Assembly: GCA_025451425.1 (NCBI GenBank) | Contig: JANWKK010000290.1 | Location: forward strand, 1-18,302 | Direction: 5' to 3' | DNA: 18,302 bases | Origin: Gemmatimonadaceae bacterium | Lineage (GTDB): Bacteria; Gemmatimonadota; Gemmatimonadetes; Gemmatimonadales; Gemmatimonadaceae | In this document: in pieces, positions 1 to 7,748 of the stretch | Layout of the letters: each line of letters begins with the position of its first letter | How positions within the stretch are numbered: the stretch's first letter is position 1 | Program-made: the position numbers and the translations under genes | The notes under the pieces: generated by a model | What the model was told of the DNA's origin: nothing | Database searches by the model: none | Seen by the model: only the letters and a program-made list of their open reading frames with translations

Positions 1-84
1 ATTGTGAAAAGCTCACGCATGCCACTCGATAATTGTGAACGGCAGGCCGCAGGTCTTCACGACTACAGATTGATCAGATGAAGC

Positions 85-138
85 AGGATCTAAATGTCCT
101 TTGTTAGAAGCAAGCATCGCCAGTAGGACTTAGATCCT
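85..138. repeat. Imperfect inverted repeat, 14-bp stem with a 2-nt bulge
   Basis: The left arm AGGATCTAAATGTCCT (85-100) pairs with AGGACTTAGATCCT (125-138). The only irregularity is a 2-nt bulge in the left arm; the loop is 24 nt. The element abuts the interspersed repeat at 131-163, so the two may form one composite mobile or structured intergenic element. The function is unknown. Confidence 0.6.
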
Positions 139-163
139 TCGTCGCTTCGCTCCTCAGGATGAC
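131..163. repeat. GTCATCCTGAG-family interspersed repeat, copy A
   Basis: Read on the minus strand this is GTCATCCTGAGGAG followed by CGAAGCGACGAAGGATC. The same elements, GTCATCCTGAGGAG and CTTCGCTTCGCTCAGGATGAC, recur at 12740-12774. Finding two related copies in noncoding DNA of one 18-kb window points to an interspersed repeat family. It encodes no protein that I can see. Confidence 0.6.
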
Positions 164-172
164 AGTTTGCAC

Positions 173-208
173 CTAGGGAGAACAGCCCTAGCCCTACCCC
201 TCTAGCCT
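173..208 (-). terminator. Possible terminator: CTAGGG hairpin plus G-rich heptamers
   Basis: CTAGGG (173-178) and CCCTAG (186-191) form a 6-bp stem with a 7-nt loop. Adjacent C-runs (186-200) read as GGGGTAGGGCTAGGG on the minus strand. It lies about 20-55 nt past the DUF4142 stop codon. There is no U-tract, so it is not a classical intrinsic terminator. Similar sequence follows the stop codons at 2903 and 17106. Confidence 0.35.
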
Positions 209-226
209 CTTCTGGCATCAACATCG

Positions 227-844
227 CTAGGCAGTGCCACTCTGCTTGGACTGGATCTGCTTCGCCATGTCGAGATGTTTCTGAATGACTGGCGCCGCTT
301 TTTGAATCAGATCCTTGAGTTCTTGAGCCTGCGCCGCGGTCAGCGCCTGATTTGCCGTGTCTAACACGAGGATGTGGTACTGGACCTCGTGGTCGATATA
401 CGCCTTGTCGAAATCCGCTCCGCTCTTCGATTCGAGGTCGCTCATCGCGGCCTTCTGTTTGTCTGGCATGTCGAAGTTCGCGGGCGGCTGTGGCGTGACG
501 TTGAGCTTCTTCGCGAGCTGTTGCCCTTGAGCGCGGAGCGCGTGGTGCTCGCCTTCCATGAGGCGGGCAAACTTCTTCACGTCGGCGCTCTTGGCCTTTT
601 TCACTGCCAGGGCGCCAAACGTGCTGTCGGACTCGTTCGCGAAGTCGAGAATCGCGACGATGTTGGCGTCGGTGAGCGCTGGCGCTGCCGGTGCCGGCGC
701 AACGGCATGCGCGCTGGTATCAGTGGCGGACGTGGCCGGTTTCGTCGTGTCCACCGCGCCGTAACTCTCGTTTTTCGACTTGCACGCCGCGACCGCGAAT
801 GCGGCTAATGCCAACGCGGTGAAGAATCTGGGTGACGCGTTCAT
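227..844 (-). CDS. DUF4142 domain lipoprotein
   Basis: This 205-residue lipoprotein has a short basic N-terminus, a hydrophobic stretch and a lipobox ending AVAAC, which places the lipidated cysteine at residue 21. A low-complexity Ala/Thr/Pro linker (about 28-60) leads into a helical domain. That domain carries the DUF4142 (PF13628) pattern: FANESDSTFGALAVKKAKS, then a KKFARLMEGEH-like segment and an HLDMAKQ helix near the end. DUF4142 proteins are predicted ferritin-like helical bundles in the envelope, often called putative outer membrane proteins; their biochemical role is not established. I chose the ATG at 842-844 over the upstream in-frame start at 1063 because a GGAGG lies 8 nt before it and only this start exposes the lipoprotein signal. 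The 73 extra residues of the longer frame look like translated noncoding DNA. The neighbour at 1122 is divergent. Confidence 0.85.
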   Translation of the reverse strand: MNASPRFFTALALAAFAVAACKSKNESYGAVDTTKPATSATDTSAHAVAPAPAAPALTDANIVAILDFANESDSTFGALAVKKAKSADVKKFARLMEGEHHALRAQGQQLAKKLNVTPQPPANFDMPDKQKAAMSDLESKSGADFDKAYIDHEVQYHILVLDTANQALTAAQAQELKDLIQKAAPVIQKHLDMAKQIQSKQSGTA

Positions 845-1121
845 GGGGTGGGCCTCCGAAGCGGGTCCGTTGCGTGAGCAGCCACTAAACTTCGCGTGGG
901 CCACTGGCGGTGGGCCGCGACCCAGCCGGGTTGCGGGTGCAAGAAATGATCCTTCGGTCGCCCCGAGCAACGGGTTTCGATATGTTTCGTGCAGAGAACG
1001 ACGTCCTCGACAGCCGCGCGCCCTGCCCAACGAGAACCGATCGCACCATATTCGGCGCCGCACAGCGCGCGAACGTGCGCTCGCCTAACGACTAACGCCG
1101 ATCATCCGGAGAATCGCTCGC
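845..1121. other. Divergent intergenic region between the DUF4142 and DUF1080 genes
   Basis: This 277-bp spacer must carry promoters for both flanking genes, but I see no convincing -35/-10 pair. It contains one exact copy of the enriched octamer GCCTAACG (1083-1090), directly before ACTAACG. Just before the DUF1080 start, GGAGA (1108-1112) serves as ribosome binding site. Confidence 0.5.
853..857 (-). promoter_or_regulatory. Shine-Dalgarno GGAGG for the DUF4142 gene
   Basis: The plus-strand CCTCC reads GGAGG on the coding strand, 8 nt upstream of the ATG at 842-844. It decides this start against the longer frame beginning at 1063. Confidence 0.75.
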
Positions 1122-2081
1122 ATGCTACGACACAGCGTGACGCTCCTCACCGTCCTTGTTTCGTCGTCATCCGCAATCAGGGCGAGAACGAGCCTCGCAT
1201 CGACCGCTGACAACGCACTCATCGGCCGCTGGGACATCACGATCCAGACTCCGGGTGGAGAGCGACCCTCATGGCTCGAGCTCGAGCCCTCTGGTCGCGG
1301 CATTATCGTCGGTCGGTTCGTGGGGATCGTTGGCAGCGCACGGCCGATCTCTCGCGTGACGGTCCAAAGCGACTCCTTCCACTTCGCGATTCCACCCCAG
1401 TGGGAAAATGGCGAGGCCGACCTCGTCGTCGACGGGCGCCTAACGGGCGGCCATCTCGCCGGCAGCATGATCTTCCCGGACGGCAAGCGATTCGAGTGGT
1501 CGGGCGTTCGCGCGCCAGCGATGCGTGGCGAACACGCGCCAGCGTGGGGCACGCCGATCCATCTCATTCATGCGAACGATCTCGGCGGTTGGCACGCAGG
1601 GGGCGGACCGAACAATCAGTGGGTCGTGGTGAACGGCATCCTGCGCAGCCCACACTCCGGCGCGAACATCCAAACCGATCAGGCGTTCGGCGATTTCAAG
1701 TTACACATCGAGTTTCGGTATCCTGCCGGAAGCAATAGTGGTGTCTATCTCCGCGGCCGGCACGAGGTCCAGATCGAGGACGACGAGCAACACTCTTCCC
1801 CCATGGATCGCTTCAGCGGCGTCTATGGCTTCATTGCGCCTAGCGAGATGACCACGAAGGGGCCCAACGAGTGGCAATCGTACGACATCACTCTCGTCGG
1901 ACGGTTCGTGAACGTCGTTGCGAACGGAAAGCGCGTCATCTGCGATCAGGAGATTCCTGGCATCACCGGCGGCGCCATCGATAGCAAAGAAGGCACGCCA
2001 GGCCCGCTACTGCTTCAAGGCGACCACGGCCCGGTCGAGTTTCGCAACATCATACTGACACCTGCGAAGCCGGGGCCTTGA
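1122..2081 (+). CDS. Secreted DUF1080 (3-keto-disaccharide hydrolase-like) protein
   Basis: The protein has 319 residues. A weak signal-peptide-like N-terminus (LLTVLVSSSSA) is followed by a beta-rich N-terminal part (about 30-130). From about residue 145 comes a DUF1080 (PF06439) jelly-roll domain. Typical features are the start LIHANDLGGWHAGG, the FKLHIEFRYPAGSNSGVYLRG strand pair with the family's NSGVYLRG signature, EVQIEDD, then GPNEWQSYDITLVG and a final PVEFRNIIL strand. DUF1080 domains are concanavalin-like folds, found in periplasmic or secreted proteins acting on carbohydrates; some hydrolyse 3-keto-glycosides. The substrate here is unknown. The start is supported by GGAGA 9 nt upstream. 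The 3' end overlaps the convergent hydrolase gene by 32 bp. The octamer GCCTAACG falls inside this gene at 1438-1445. Confidence 0.85.
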   Translation: MLRHSVTLLTVLVSSSSAIRARTSLASTADNALIGRWDITIQTPGGERPSWLELEPSGRGIIVGRFVGIVGSARPISRVTVQSDSFHFAIPPQWENGEADLVVDGRLTGGHLAGSMIFPDGKRFEWSGVRAPAMRGEHAPAWGTPIHLIHANDLGGWHAGGGPNNQWVVVNGILRSPHSGANIQTDQAFGDFKLHIEFRYPAGSNSGVYLRGRHEVQIEDDEQHSSPMDRFSGVYGFIAPSEMTTKGPNEWQSYDITLVGRFVNVVANGKRVICDQEIPGITGGAIDSKEGTPGPLLLQGDHGPVEFRNIILTPAKPGP

Positions 2082-2805
2082 GCGTCTGCTCAAGGAGCGC
2101 CAGCAAGGTGTCCCAGTGGCGCTCGGCGGCGGCTTCGTCGTGCACTGGTGTGTCCGACGGCACCCAACCGTGGCGCGCGTTGTACGTCTCGACCACATGA
2201 TCGACATGCGCCTCGGTGAGTGCATCCTCAAGACGCTGCTTCTGAGCGTCGTCAAAGCCAGGATCCTCGATCGCGCCGGCGACGTAGACGCGCGCTGTCA
2301 TCTCGGGTGCGAGACGATGGGGACTGTCGGGCGCGTCTGTCGCCAGCTGGCTCGCGTGATACGATGCTGACGCAGCGACGCGATCGGGGAAATGCCCCGC
2401 CGCGGCGAGCGAAAACCGTCCGCCGAGGCAGTATCCGGTGGTTCCGATGCGTCCATGACGCACGCTTCGCTGCGCGTCGAGATGCTCGAGCAATGCCGGC
2501 ATGTCGCTCATGATCTTCCCTATGGTTACCGTGGGGAGAACGTGTTTCGACCATTCGGCGCGTATTTCCGGGTCCTTGAACAGATTCGCGCCCTGCGTGA
2601 AGCCGCTCCGGTAATACAAATCAGGAAGGACGACGTAATAGCCGGACGCGGCGAGGCGCTCTCCGATCTCGAAAAGCGCTGGTCGGACGCCAAGCCCATC
2701 CATGAAAACGAGAACGCCCGGCCATGGACCACTGCCGGTAGTCGTGAAGACGTGCGTCGGACAGACGCCGTCGTCGGTCCGAATGTCGATTGTCTGATGC
2801 GGCAT
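2050..2805 (-). CDS. Dienelactone hydrolase family protein
   Basis: This alpha/beta hydrolase has 251 residues from the chosen start. It fits the dienelactone hydrolase family (PF01738): PWPGVLVFMDGLG forms the first strand and oxyanion region, GYYVVLPDLYYR follows, and the nucleophile elbow G-Y-C-L-G-G carries a cysteine (C126), as in classical carboxymethylenebutenolidases. The likely acid is D181 in AGAIEDPG and the histidine H212 in ARHGWVPSD. Length matches the family, and there is no signal peptide, so it is probably cytoplasmic. Many members are generic esterases, so the substrate cannot be read from sequence. I chose the ATG at 2803-2805 because GGAG sits 7 nt upstream; the alternative ATG at 2824-2826 has a poorer site. 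The gene overlaps the convergent DUF1080 gene by 32 bp and may be co-directional with, but separate from, the lipoprotein gene upstream. Confidence 0.88.
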   Translation of the reverse strand: MPHQTIDIRTDDGVCPTHVFTTTGSGPWPGVLVFMDGLGVRPALFEIGERLAASGYYVVLPDLYYRSGFTQGANLFKDPEIRAEWSKHVLPTVTIGKIMSDMPALLEHLDAQRSVRHGRIGTTGYCLGGRFSLAAAGHFPDRVAASASYHASQLATDAPDSPHRLAPEMTARVYVAGAIEDPGFDDAQKQRLEDALTEAHVDHVVETYNARHGWVPSDTPVHDEAAAERHWDTLLALLEQTLKAPASQVSV

Positions 2806-2812
2806 GGTGTGG

Positions 2813-2816
2813 CTCC
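2813..2816 (-). promoter_or_regulatory. Shine-Dalgarno GGAG deciding the hydrolase start
   Basis: Plus-strand CTCC reads GGAG on the coding strand, 7 nt before the ATG at 2803-2805. It favours the 251-residue product over the 258-residue form. Confidence 0.6.
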
Positions 2817-2856
2817 GAAAGGGCATCCGCTCTACGCCGAGGGCCAGGCACCCGTT

Positions 2857-2884
2857 GGGGCTAGGGGCAAGGGGCTAGGGGCTA
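2857..2884 (+). repeat. (GGGGCTA)n tandem heptamer with G-quadruplex motif
   Basis: Four tandem heptamers run GGGGCTA, GGGGCAA, GGGGCTA, GGGGCTA. That gives four G4 runs separated by 3-nt loops, a textbook G-quadruplex pattern on the plus strand. The last heptamer (2878-2884) also pairs with TAGCCCC (2897-2903) across 12 nt, forming a hairpin that reaches the stop codon of the lipoprotein gene. The tract lies between two minus-strand genes, so their RNA would be C-rich here. Confidence 0.75.
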
Positions 2885-2902
2885 GGCCCGAGTCCATAGC
2901 CC

Positions 2903-4291
2903 CTACGGAAACTCCCGCAGCTGCGGCAGCGCTACGGGCGCAACGAGCGCTGCCTTTGCTGGCGCCGCGATCGTGCTGAAAAGATCGACGCGCAAACGCC
3001 GCTGCACGGCCGAGTGCCACGAGTAGTTGCTGCCGTCGAATCGCGCTCCGGAGTACCAGATCGTCACGGCGTCCGACGACGGATCGTAGGCGAAGCTCGA
3101 TCGATAGACGACATCGCGCAGCTCATCGATCGCGCCGCGTGCGAGCACAGGCGAGGGGTACGTCGTCCAGTGCACGCCGTCGGTGCTCGTCGCGAGATAC
3201 ACGGCGCTCGTGGTGCACGAGCCGGCGGTCTTCACATTGTAGAGCGCCCAGAATTCGTTGCGACTCGGGATCCACTCGACGTCGATGTGCCAGGGCGAAA
3301 ACCCCGGTTGCGTGAGCGCGACCGTCTCCGGTACCGACCAATCGACGCCGTTGATGGAGCGCCGGAGCTCGACCGCCGCCGAGCTGCCCGTGCAACCAGC
3401 ATTTCCATTCACTGCCCACATCAGCCAGTCGTTAGGTGTCCGCCGAACGACTGACGGTGAGATGATCTCATGGTTCGGCGCGTGTGTCACATCGATCGGC
3501 GTCGTCCAAGCGACGCCATCGCGCGACGTCGTTAGGCGAATCGTATTCTCATTCGTGACCTGGCGGAAGTACAGCCAAACCTCGTTCCGTTCGGGGACGA
3601 ACACCGCGTCCGGATCCGAGAGGTAGCCGTCGTGTGGCGATTCGATCGGGTTCGTCACATTATCGGGCACGAGCCACCGTGTCGGCTGCTCGCTCTCGAA
3701 GATCGATGGATTCTCGAAGTTGGCGTTGCCGTTCGGATAGGGTGTGATGAACAAATACTGACCAGCGTGCGTCCACTCCGGCCCTGTCGCCACGTAGTCC
3801 GGATGCACGGTCTGGCCCGAGCCGTCGTACGTCTTGAGGTCGAGCGGCACAATGACGTCGAGTGGCAGCTCAGCGTTGACGTCCGCCGACGCCGTGAGCT
3901 CCGCGGTGAGAAAGCCAGTCGCGACCGCGCGTCCGCGATGCATCGGGCCCGGGCCCAGGGTCCACGTCGCCGAGGCGAAGCCATTGGCGTCAGTGATGCT
4001 TTCCGGCGGGTCCATCACACCGCCATCGTCGGCGATCCACGTGACGTGCACGCCCCCGACGGGCGCACCGAACCCATCACGCACGACGAGCACGATCGGT
4101 TGATCGAGACGCAAACCCGGCGAGCCACGTTGAGCATTTCCTGAAGAGATCGCGATCTTGCCGCGTGAGCGTGGCATGGTCGTACGCTCGCCGCCACAAG
4201 CGAACATACCCCATAACGCCAGGAGCCAGCAGGCATACTCGAGATACGTGCGCAATCGCCGGTGCCTGCGCACCGAATAAGAGAACAGCAT
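2903..4291 (-). CDS. Lipoprotein with Ig-like domain and beta-propeller (GH43/sialidase-like fold)
   Basis: The protein has 462 residues. A basic N-terminus (RRHRRLR) and hydrophobic stretch end in a lipobox-like GMFAC, giving a lipidated C32. Residues about 55-135 resemble a bacterial Ig-like domain: PIVLVVRDGFGAPVGGVHVTW, then DANGFASATWTLGP. The rest (about 150-440) shows repeated propeller-blade signatures: TTSRDGVAWTTPIDV, RRSINGVDWSVPETV and ATSTDGVHWTTYPSPV, i.e. S-x-D/N-G-V-x-W repeats as in sialidase-like and GH43/GH32-type propellers. I cannot assign catalytic residues, so it may bind or cleave glycans or do neither. The start is the first ATG giving a full signal sequence; its ribosome binding site is weak. 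It is divergent from the CBM9/DUF5916 gene, and the two may be regulated from the shared 182-bp spacer. One octamer copy (3530-3537) lies inside. Confidence 0.72.
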   Translation of the reverse strand: MLFSYSVRRHRRLRTYLEYACWLLALWGMFACGGERTTMPRSRGKIAISSGNAQRGSPGLRLDQPIVLVVRDGFGAPVGGVHVTWIADDGGVMDPPESITDANGFASATWTLGPGPMHRGRAVATGFLTAELTASADVNAELPLDVIVPLDLKTYDGSGQTVHPDYVATGPEWTHAGQYLFITPYPNGNANFENPSIFESEQPTRWLVPDNVTNPIESPHDGYLSDPDAVFVPERNEVWLYFRQVTNENTIRLTTSRDGVAWTTPIDVTHAPNHEIISPSVVRRTPNDWLMWAVNGNAGCTGSSAAVELRRSINGVDWSVPETVALTQPGFSPWHIDVEWIPSRNEFWALYNVKTAGSCTTSAVYLATSTDGVHWTTYPSPVLARGAIDELRDVVYRSSFAYDPSSDAVTIWYSGARFDGSNYSWHSAVQRRLRVDLFSTIAAPAKAALVAPVALPQLREFP

Positions 4292-4364
4292 ACAAATTCG
4301 ATGTGAGAGTCAATCGCGCCTTCATATGCTCTACTCATCTGTACCGTCGCCGCGTCACCGTCTC

Positions 4365-4390
4365 ACGAAACGCGAGCATCAGCGTTTCGT
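4365..4390. promoter_or_regulatory. Perfect 9-bp inverted repeat, possible operator
   Basis: ACGAAACGC (4365-4373) and GCGTTTCGT (4382-4390) are perfect inverted arms around an 8-nt spacer. The element lies in the divergent spacer between the propeller lipoprotein and the CBM9/DUF5916 gene, 83 nt before the latter's preferred start. Size and spacing suit a dimeric repressor site or a 5'-leader hairpin. No regulator gene is adjacent. Confidence 0.5.
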
Positions 4391-4473
4391 AAGGCTTGCG
4401 TCAGGTTCGTTGAATTGCGCGCAGGTCGTGCATGTCGCATCGTCATATTTGCGAATCGCGCTGTCCAAGGCTC

Positions 4474-7209
4474 ATGCATCGCCATACGCGCTCGTTGCTC
4501 GCCGGGCTCTGCCTGGCCCCAGTTGCCGCTGCTGCTCAGAGCACGAGCAGTACGACGCGGCAGTCCGGTTCGGCGAGGTACGGCCACACGACGGCCGTTC
4601 CCACGGCCGTTGCGACGCGTCGTGAGGGTCGCATCGTACTCGATGGCAAACTCGACGAGCCCGGGTGGCGCGCTGCTACGCCCATCACTGAATTCACGCA
4701 GTTCGACCCTGACGAGGGACGTCCTGCATCACAGCGAACCGAGGTCCGTTTTCTCTTCGACGACGATGCACTGTATGTCGGCGCGAAGATGTACGATTCG
4801 CTCGGGGCCTCCGGCATCACGACACGGCTCGTACGGCGCGACGCGAGCTTCGATTCCGACTATTTGCAACTTGTCATCGATTCGTATCACGATCACCTGA
4901 GCCGCGCGTTCTTCGAGGTCAATCCGTCCGGCTCGCGGGCGGATCGCATCGGCATCGGCAATTCGTGCTGTGACAATTCCTGGGACCCAATCTGGGAGGC
5001 GGCCACACGTATCGACTCCGATGGCTGGACCGCCGAGATTCGCATCCCGTACAGTCAGCTCCGATTCTCGCGCGCCGTCTCGCAAACCTGGGGGTTGGAG
5101 GTGCGTCGCTACATCAAGCGGCGCGAGGAAGAAGACGACTGGTCGTTCTGGCACAAGAATGAAGCGGGCGGCCCGCCGCGCTTCGGCCATCTCGAGGGAC
5201 TCAGGATTCAAAGTTCCTCATCGCACCTCGAGCTGATGCCGTACGCAAGCGCGAAATCGTCGTCGCTCGCCGACAACGCGGGAACGCCCTTCGACACGCA
5301 TGGTCGTCCGGCGATGCGGGGTGGCCTCGATCTTCGCGACAACGTGACGTCGAACCTCACGCTCAACGCGACGATCAACCCCGACTTTGGGCAGGTTGAA
5401 GTTGACCCGGCGGTGCTCAATCTGTCGGCGTTCGAGACGTTCTTCCCGGAAAAGCGGCCGTTCTTCGTCGAGAACTCGCAGGTGTTCGACTTCGGGCTCT
5501 TCAACTGCAACTTCTGCAGTAACGTCGAGGGAATGCAGGGCTTCTATTCACGCCGCGTCGGGCGCGCGCCGACGGGTGCCGACCTCGCCTCCCAGAACTA
5601 TCCCTATGCCGACATTCCCGACGCCACCACTATTCTTGGCGCCGGCAAGGTTACCGGCCGTACCGCGAGCGGATTTACGGTCGGGTTGCTCGACGCGCTC
5701 ACCGGTCAGGCGAATGCACGCATCGTCTTCCCGAACGGCAGCCGCGGGTCACAGGAGGTCGAGCCGCTGGCGAACTACTTCGTCGGGCGCCTCAAGCGCG
5801 ACTTCCTCCACGGCAATCTCGTCGTCGGAGGCATGCTGTCGGGTGTCGCGCGAAACATCGATACGACTTTCGCGCCGCGACTCGCCCGCAACGCCGAGAT
5901 GTATGGAAACGACGTCGTGTATCGCTGGGCAGACAATGAGTTTTCGCTCATGGCCAATGCGGCGATCACCAACGTGTCGGGCGATCCGAGAGAGATTGCG
6001 CTTCGCCAGCAGTCGAGCGCGCGCTACTTTCAGCGTCCGGATCGCGGGGCGGGGTCGGGCGGATTCTTCTCCAGCCACTACGACACCACGGCGACGAACC
6101 TGCGCGGCATCGGCGGCTACGCCCGCATCGCGAAAGAGACTGGCGACTGGATGTGGGAGAGTGCCATCAACACACGGACGCCAGGCTACGAGACCAACGA
6201 TTTCGCCTTCCAGCAGTACGCCGACTACATCTGGTACGATCTCAACATCACTCGCTACTGGTCCAGGCAGACGAAGTGGTACCAGACGTTGTTTGGCCTC
6301 CTCGGCGCGCAAACGCAGCAGAACTACGAGGGCGACCGCACAGCTCTCCAGGTTCACGAGTTCATGAACTTCACGACTCGCCGGTTCTGGAACCTGACGG
6401 AATTCCTAATCGTTAGGCCGAGCGTGATGGACGATAGACAGTTGCGTGGCGGTCCGGTGGTGCGGCAGCCGAGTAGCACGTATGGCGTGATCAACATCCA
6501 AAGCGATTCGCGCCACATGGTCACGTCCACGCTGGACCTCGAGCATTACGCGGATCAGCAAGGTGGCCACGCCGCAACAGTTGCGTTGACAGCGGCGATT
6601 CGGCCCGCGCCGAACGTGAGCTTCTCGTTCGGTCCGTCGTGGAACCCGTCACGCCTTGCCGCTCAGTACGTGACGGCCGTTGGGGATCCGACCGCGACGA
6701 ACTTCTACGGCACCCGCTACGTCGTGTCGTCGCTCAGTCAGCAGACACTCGGCTTCGACACACGTCTGAGCCTCACGTTCTCGCCGCGCATGACACTCGA
6801 GCTCTACATGCAGCCGTTCTTTGCCGCGGCGCACTATTATGACTTCAAGGAGTACGCGGCGCCGCGCACGGCCTTGCTGCGCGTTTATGGACGTGATGTC
6901 GGCACCGAAGCGCAAACCACGGACGCAAACGGTGTGGCCACACAATATACGATCGATCCGGACGGTTCTGGGCCAGCGCGGGCATTCACGTTCGCGAATC
7001 CCGATCTCAACGACCGCTCGCTGCGGGGCAATGCGCTGTTCCGCTGGGAGTATCGACCCGGCTCGGTGTTGTACGTCGCCTGGACCCACTCGCGAGCCGC
7101 CGGTGCGTCGTACGGCAATCTCGAGCTTCAACGTGACATGGACGCCATCCTTGCTTCTCGCCCTGATAACATTTTTCTCATCAAGGCGAGTTGGTGGCTG
7201 CCAATGTGA
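4474..7209 (+). CDS. CBM9-like / DUF5916 outer-membrane beta-barrel protein
   Basis: The protein has 911 residues from the chosen start. A signal peptide (MHRHTRS, then LLAGLCLAPVAAAA) is followed by a CBM9-like domain (PF06452, about 45-220) with the hallmark RIVLDGKLDEPGWRAA, EVRFLFDDDALYVGAKMYD and a WTAEIRIPYSQLRF strand. A DUF5916 region (PF19313) follows: NLTLNATINPDFGQVEVDPA and FFPEKRPFFVENSQVF are very typical. The C-terminal half is rich in alternating aromatic/polar strands and ends in a hydrophobic-aromatic strand, IFLIKASWWLPM, as expected for an outer-membrane barrel. Such proteins are common in Gemmatimonadota, Acidobacteriota and Bacteroidota; their substrate is not established, although CBM9-like folds bind sugars. 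An upstream in-frame ATG (4432) would add 14 residues; I prefer 4474 because the signal peptide then starts normally. The 3' end stops 2 bp short of the convergent cupin gene. Confidence 0.85.
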   Translation: MHRHTRSLLAGLCLAPVAAAAQSTSSTTRQSGSARYGHTTAVPTAVATRREGRIVLDGKLDEPGWRAATPITEFTQFDPDEGRPASQRTEVRFLFDDDALYVGAKMYDSLGASGITTRLVRRDASFDSDYLQLVIDSYHDHLSRAFFEVNPSGSRADRIGIGNSCCDNSWDPIWEAATRIDSDGWTAEIRIPYSQLRFSRAVSQTWGLEVRRYIKRREEEDDWSFWHKNEAGGPPRFGHLEGLRIQSSSSHLELMPYASAKSSSLADNAGTPFDTHGRPAMRGGLDLRDNVTSNLTLNATINPDFGQVEVDPAVLNLSAFETFFPEKRPFFVENSQVFDFGLFNCNFCSNVEGMQGFYSRRVGRAPTGADLASQNYPYADIPDATTILGAGKVTGRTASGFTVGLLDALTGQANARIVFPNGSRGSQEVEPLANYFVGRLKRDFLHGNLVVGGMLSGVARNIDTTFAPRLARNAEMYGNDVVYRWADNEFSLMANAAITNVSGDPREIALRQQSSARYFQRPDRGAGSGGFFSSHYDTTATNLRGIGGYARIAKETGDWMWESAINTRTPGYETNDFAFQQYADYIWYDLNITRYWSRQTKWYQTLFGLLGAQTQQNYEGDRTALQVHEFMNFTTRRFWNLTEFLIVRPSVMDDRQLRGGPVVRQPSSTYGVINIQSDSRHMVTSTLDLEHYADQQGGHAATVALTAAIRPAPNVSFSFGPSWNPSRLAAQYVTAVGDPTATNFYGTRYVVSSLSQQTLGFDTRLSLTFSPRMTLELYMQPFFAAAHYYDFKEYAAPRTALLRVYGRDVGTEAQTTDANGVATQYTIDPDGSGPARAFTFANPDLNDRSLRGNALFRWEYRPGSVLYVAWTHSRAAGASYGNLELQRDMDAILASRPDNIFLIKASWWLPM

Positions 7210-7211
7210 GC

Positions 7212-7685
7212 CTAACGCGGCTCTTTGTGAATCGAATCGATCCAGAGCACCGTTTCGGGCGATTCGACGACGGGAATATCGAGATTGACGACGACTGCCT
7301 CCTGATCGCTGCGCACGAGTACGCACTCCAGCGGCTCGTCCGCCGCGGCGTTGATCTCCTGGTGCGGCACATACGGCGGCACGAAGATAAAGTCGCCCGG
7401 ACCTGCTTCGGCGACGTATTCCAGCCGGTCGCCCCAACGCATGCGCGCGCGGCCGCGCACGATGTAGATCACGCTCTCGAGCGCGCCGTGATGGTGCGCG
7501 CCCGTCTTCGCGTTAGGCCTGATCGTCACCGTGCCCGCCCAAATCTTCGTCGCCCCGGTCCGGGCGTGCGTGATGGCTGCGGCGCGCGTCATTCCAGGCG
7601 TTTGCGGCGTGTTCAGATCCAGCTCGTCACTGTGCACGATACGCACGCCATGACTGCGCCAGTCGGGACTCGTTCCGGGTTCCAT
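7212..7685 (-). CDS. Single-domain cupin protein
   Basis: This is a small cupin, 157 residues from the chosen ATG. Motif 1 is GAHHHGALESVIYIVRG, giving candidate metal ligands in the HHH group plus the glutamate. Motif 2 is GDFIFVPPYVPHQEIN, giving the last histidine ligand. The core matches cupin_2 (PF07883). Many such proteins bind Fe, Mn or Zn and serve as dioxygenases, isomerases or ligand sensors; this one is not assignable further. The start is uncertain: in-frame ATGs lie at 7743-7745 and 7797-7799, but the longer forms run into the divergent decarboxylase gene, and no start has a good ribosome binding site. The C-terminus ends 2 bp from the CBM9/DUF5916 stop. Coding-strand GCCTAACG occurs at 7511-7518, read as R-P-N-A. 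Confidence 0.8.
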   Translation of the reverse strand: MEPGTSPDWRSHGVRIVHSDELDLNTPQTPGMTRAAAITHARTGATKIWAGTVTIRPNAKTGAHHHGALESVIYIVRGRARMRWGDRLEYVAEAGPGDFIFVPPYVPHQEINAAADEPLECVLVRSDQEAVVVNLDIPVVESPETVLWIDSIHKEPR

Positions 7686-7748
7686 GGGCTGTATGTTACC
7701 GTAGATGCCGCACAAGGCAATTCTGTCGTGATCCGCACTACTCATATC

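Larger units (their letters stand above)
1..226. other. Noncoding region downstream of the DUF4142 gene
   Basis: I see no gene here on either strand. The stretch holds a direct repeat ATTGTGAA (1-8 and 32-39), a long bulged hairpin (85-138), a GTCATCCTGAG-family repeat (131-163) and a CTAGGG hairpin with C-rich heptamers (173-208). The last of these lies just 3' of the DUF4142 stop codon and could end that transcript. The left window edge truncates whatever lies upstream. Confidence 0.6.

Noticed and set aside
1..39. Direct repeat ATTGTGAA (1-8, 32-39) as a regulator site or attachment site
   Set aside because: Eight bases twice in an AT-richer stretch at the window edge is too weak, and no gene start is nearby.
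845..1063. Upstream extension of the DUF4142 reading frame to an ATG at 1063
   Set aside because: GGAGG and a complete lipoprotein signal support the ATG at 842-844; the extension is Arg/Gly-rich and without any signal or domain.
2392..2979. Plus-strand frame of 195 codons opposite the dienelactone hydrolase
   Set aside because: It has no domain, and the minus-strand gene shows the full catalytic triad.
5387..6367. Long plus-strand frame of 326 codons inside the CBM9/DUF5916 gene
   Set aside because: Its product is Arg/Ser/Thr-rich low-complexity sequence, typical of a shifted frame of a GC-rich gene; the frame with domain motifs is the other one.
7191..7748. Upstream extension of the decarboxylase frame
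   Set aside because: It is antisense to the cupin gene, whose two cupin motifs are intact, and overlaps the end of the CBM9/DUF5916 gene.
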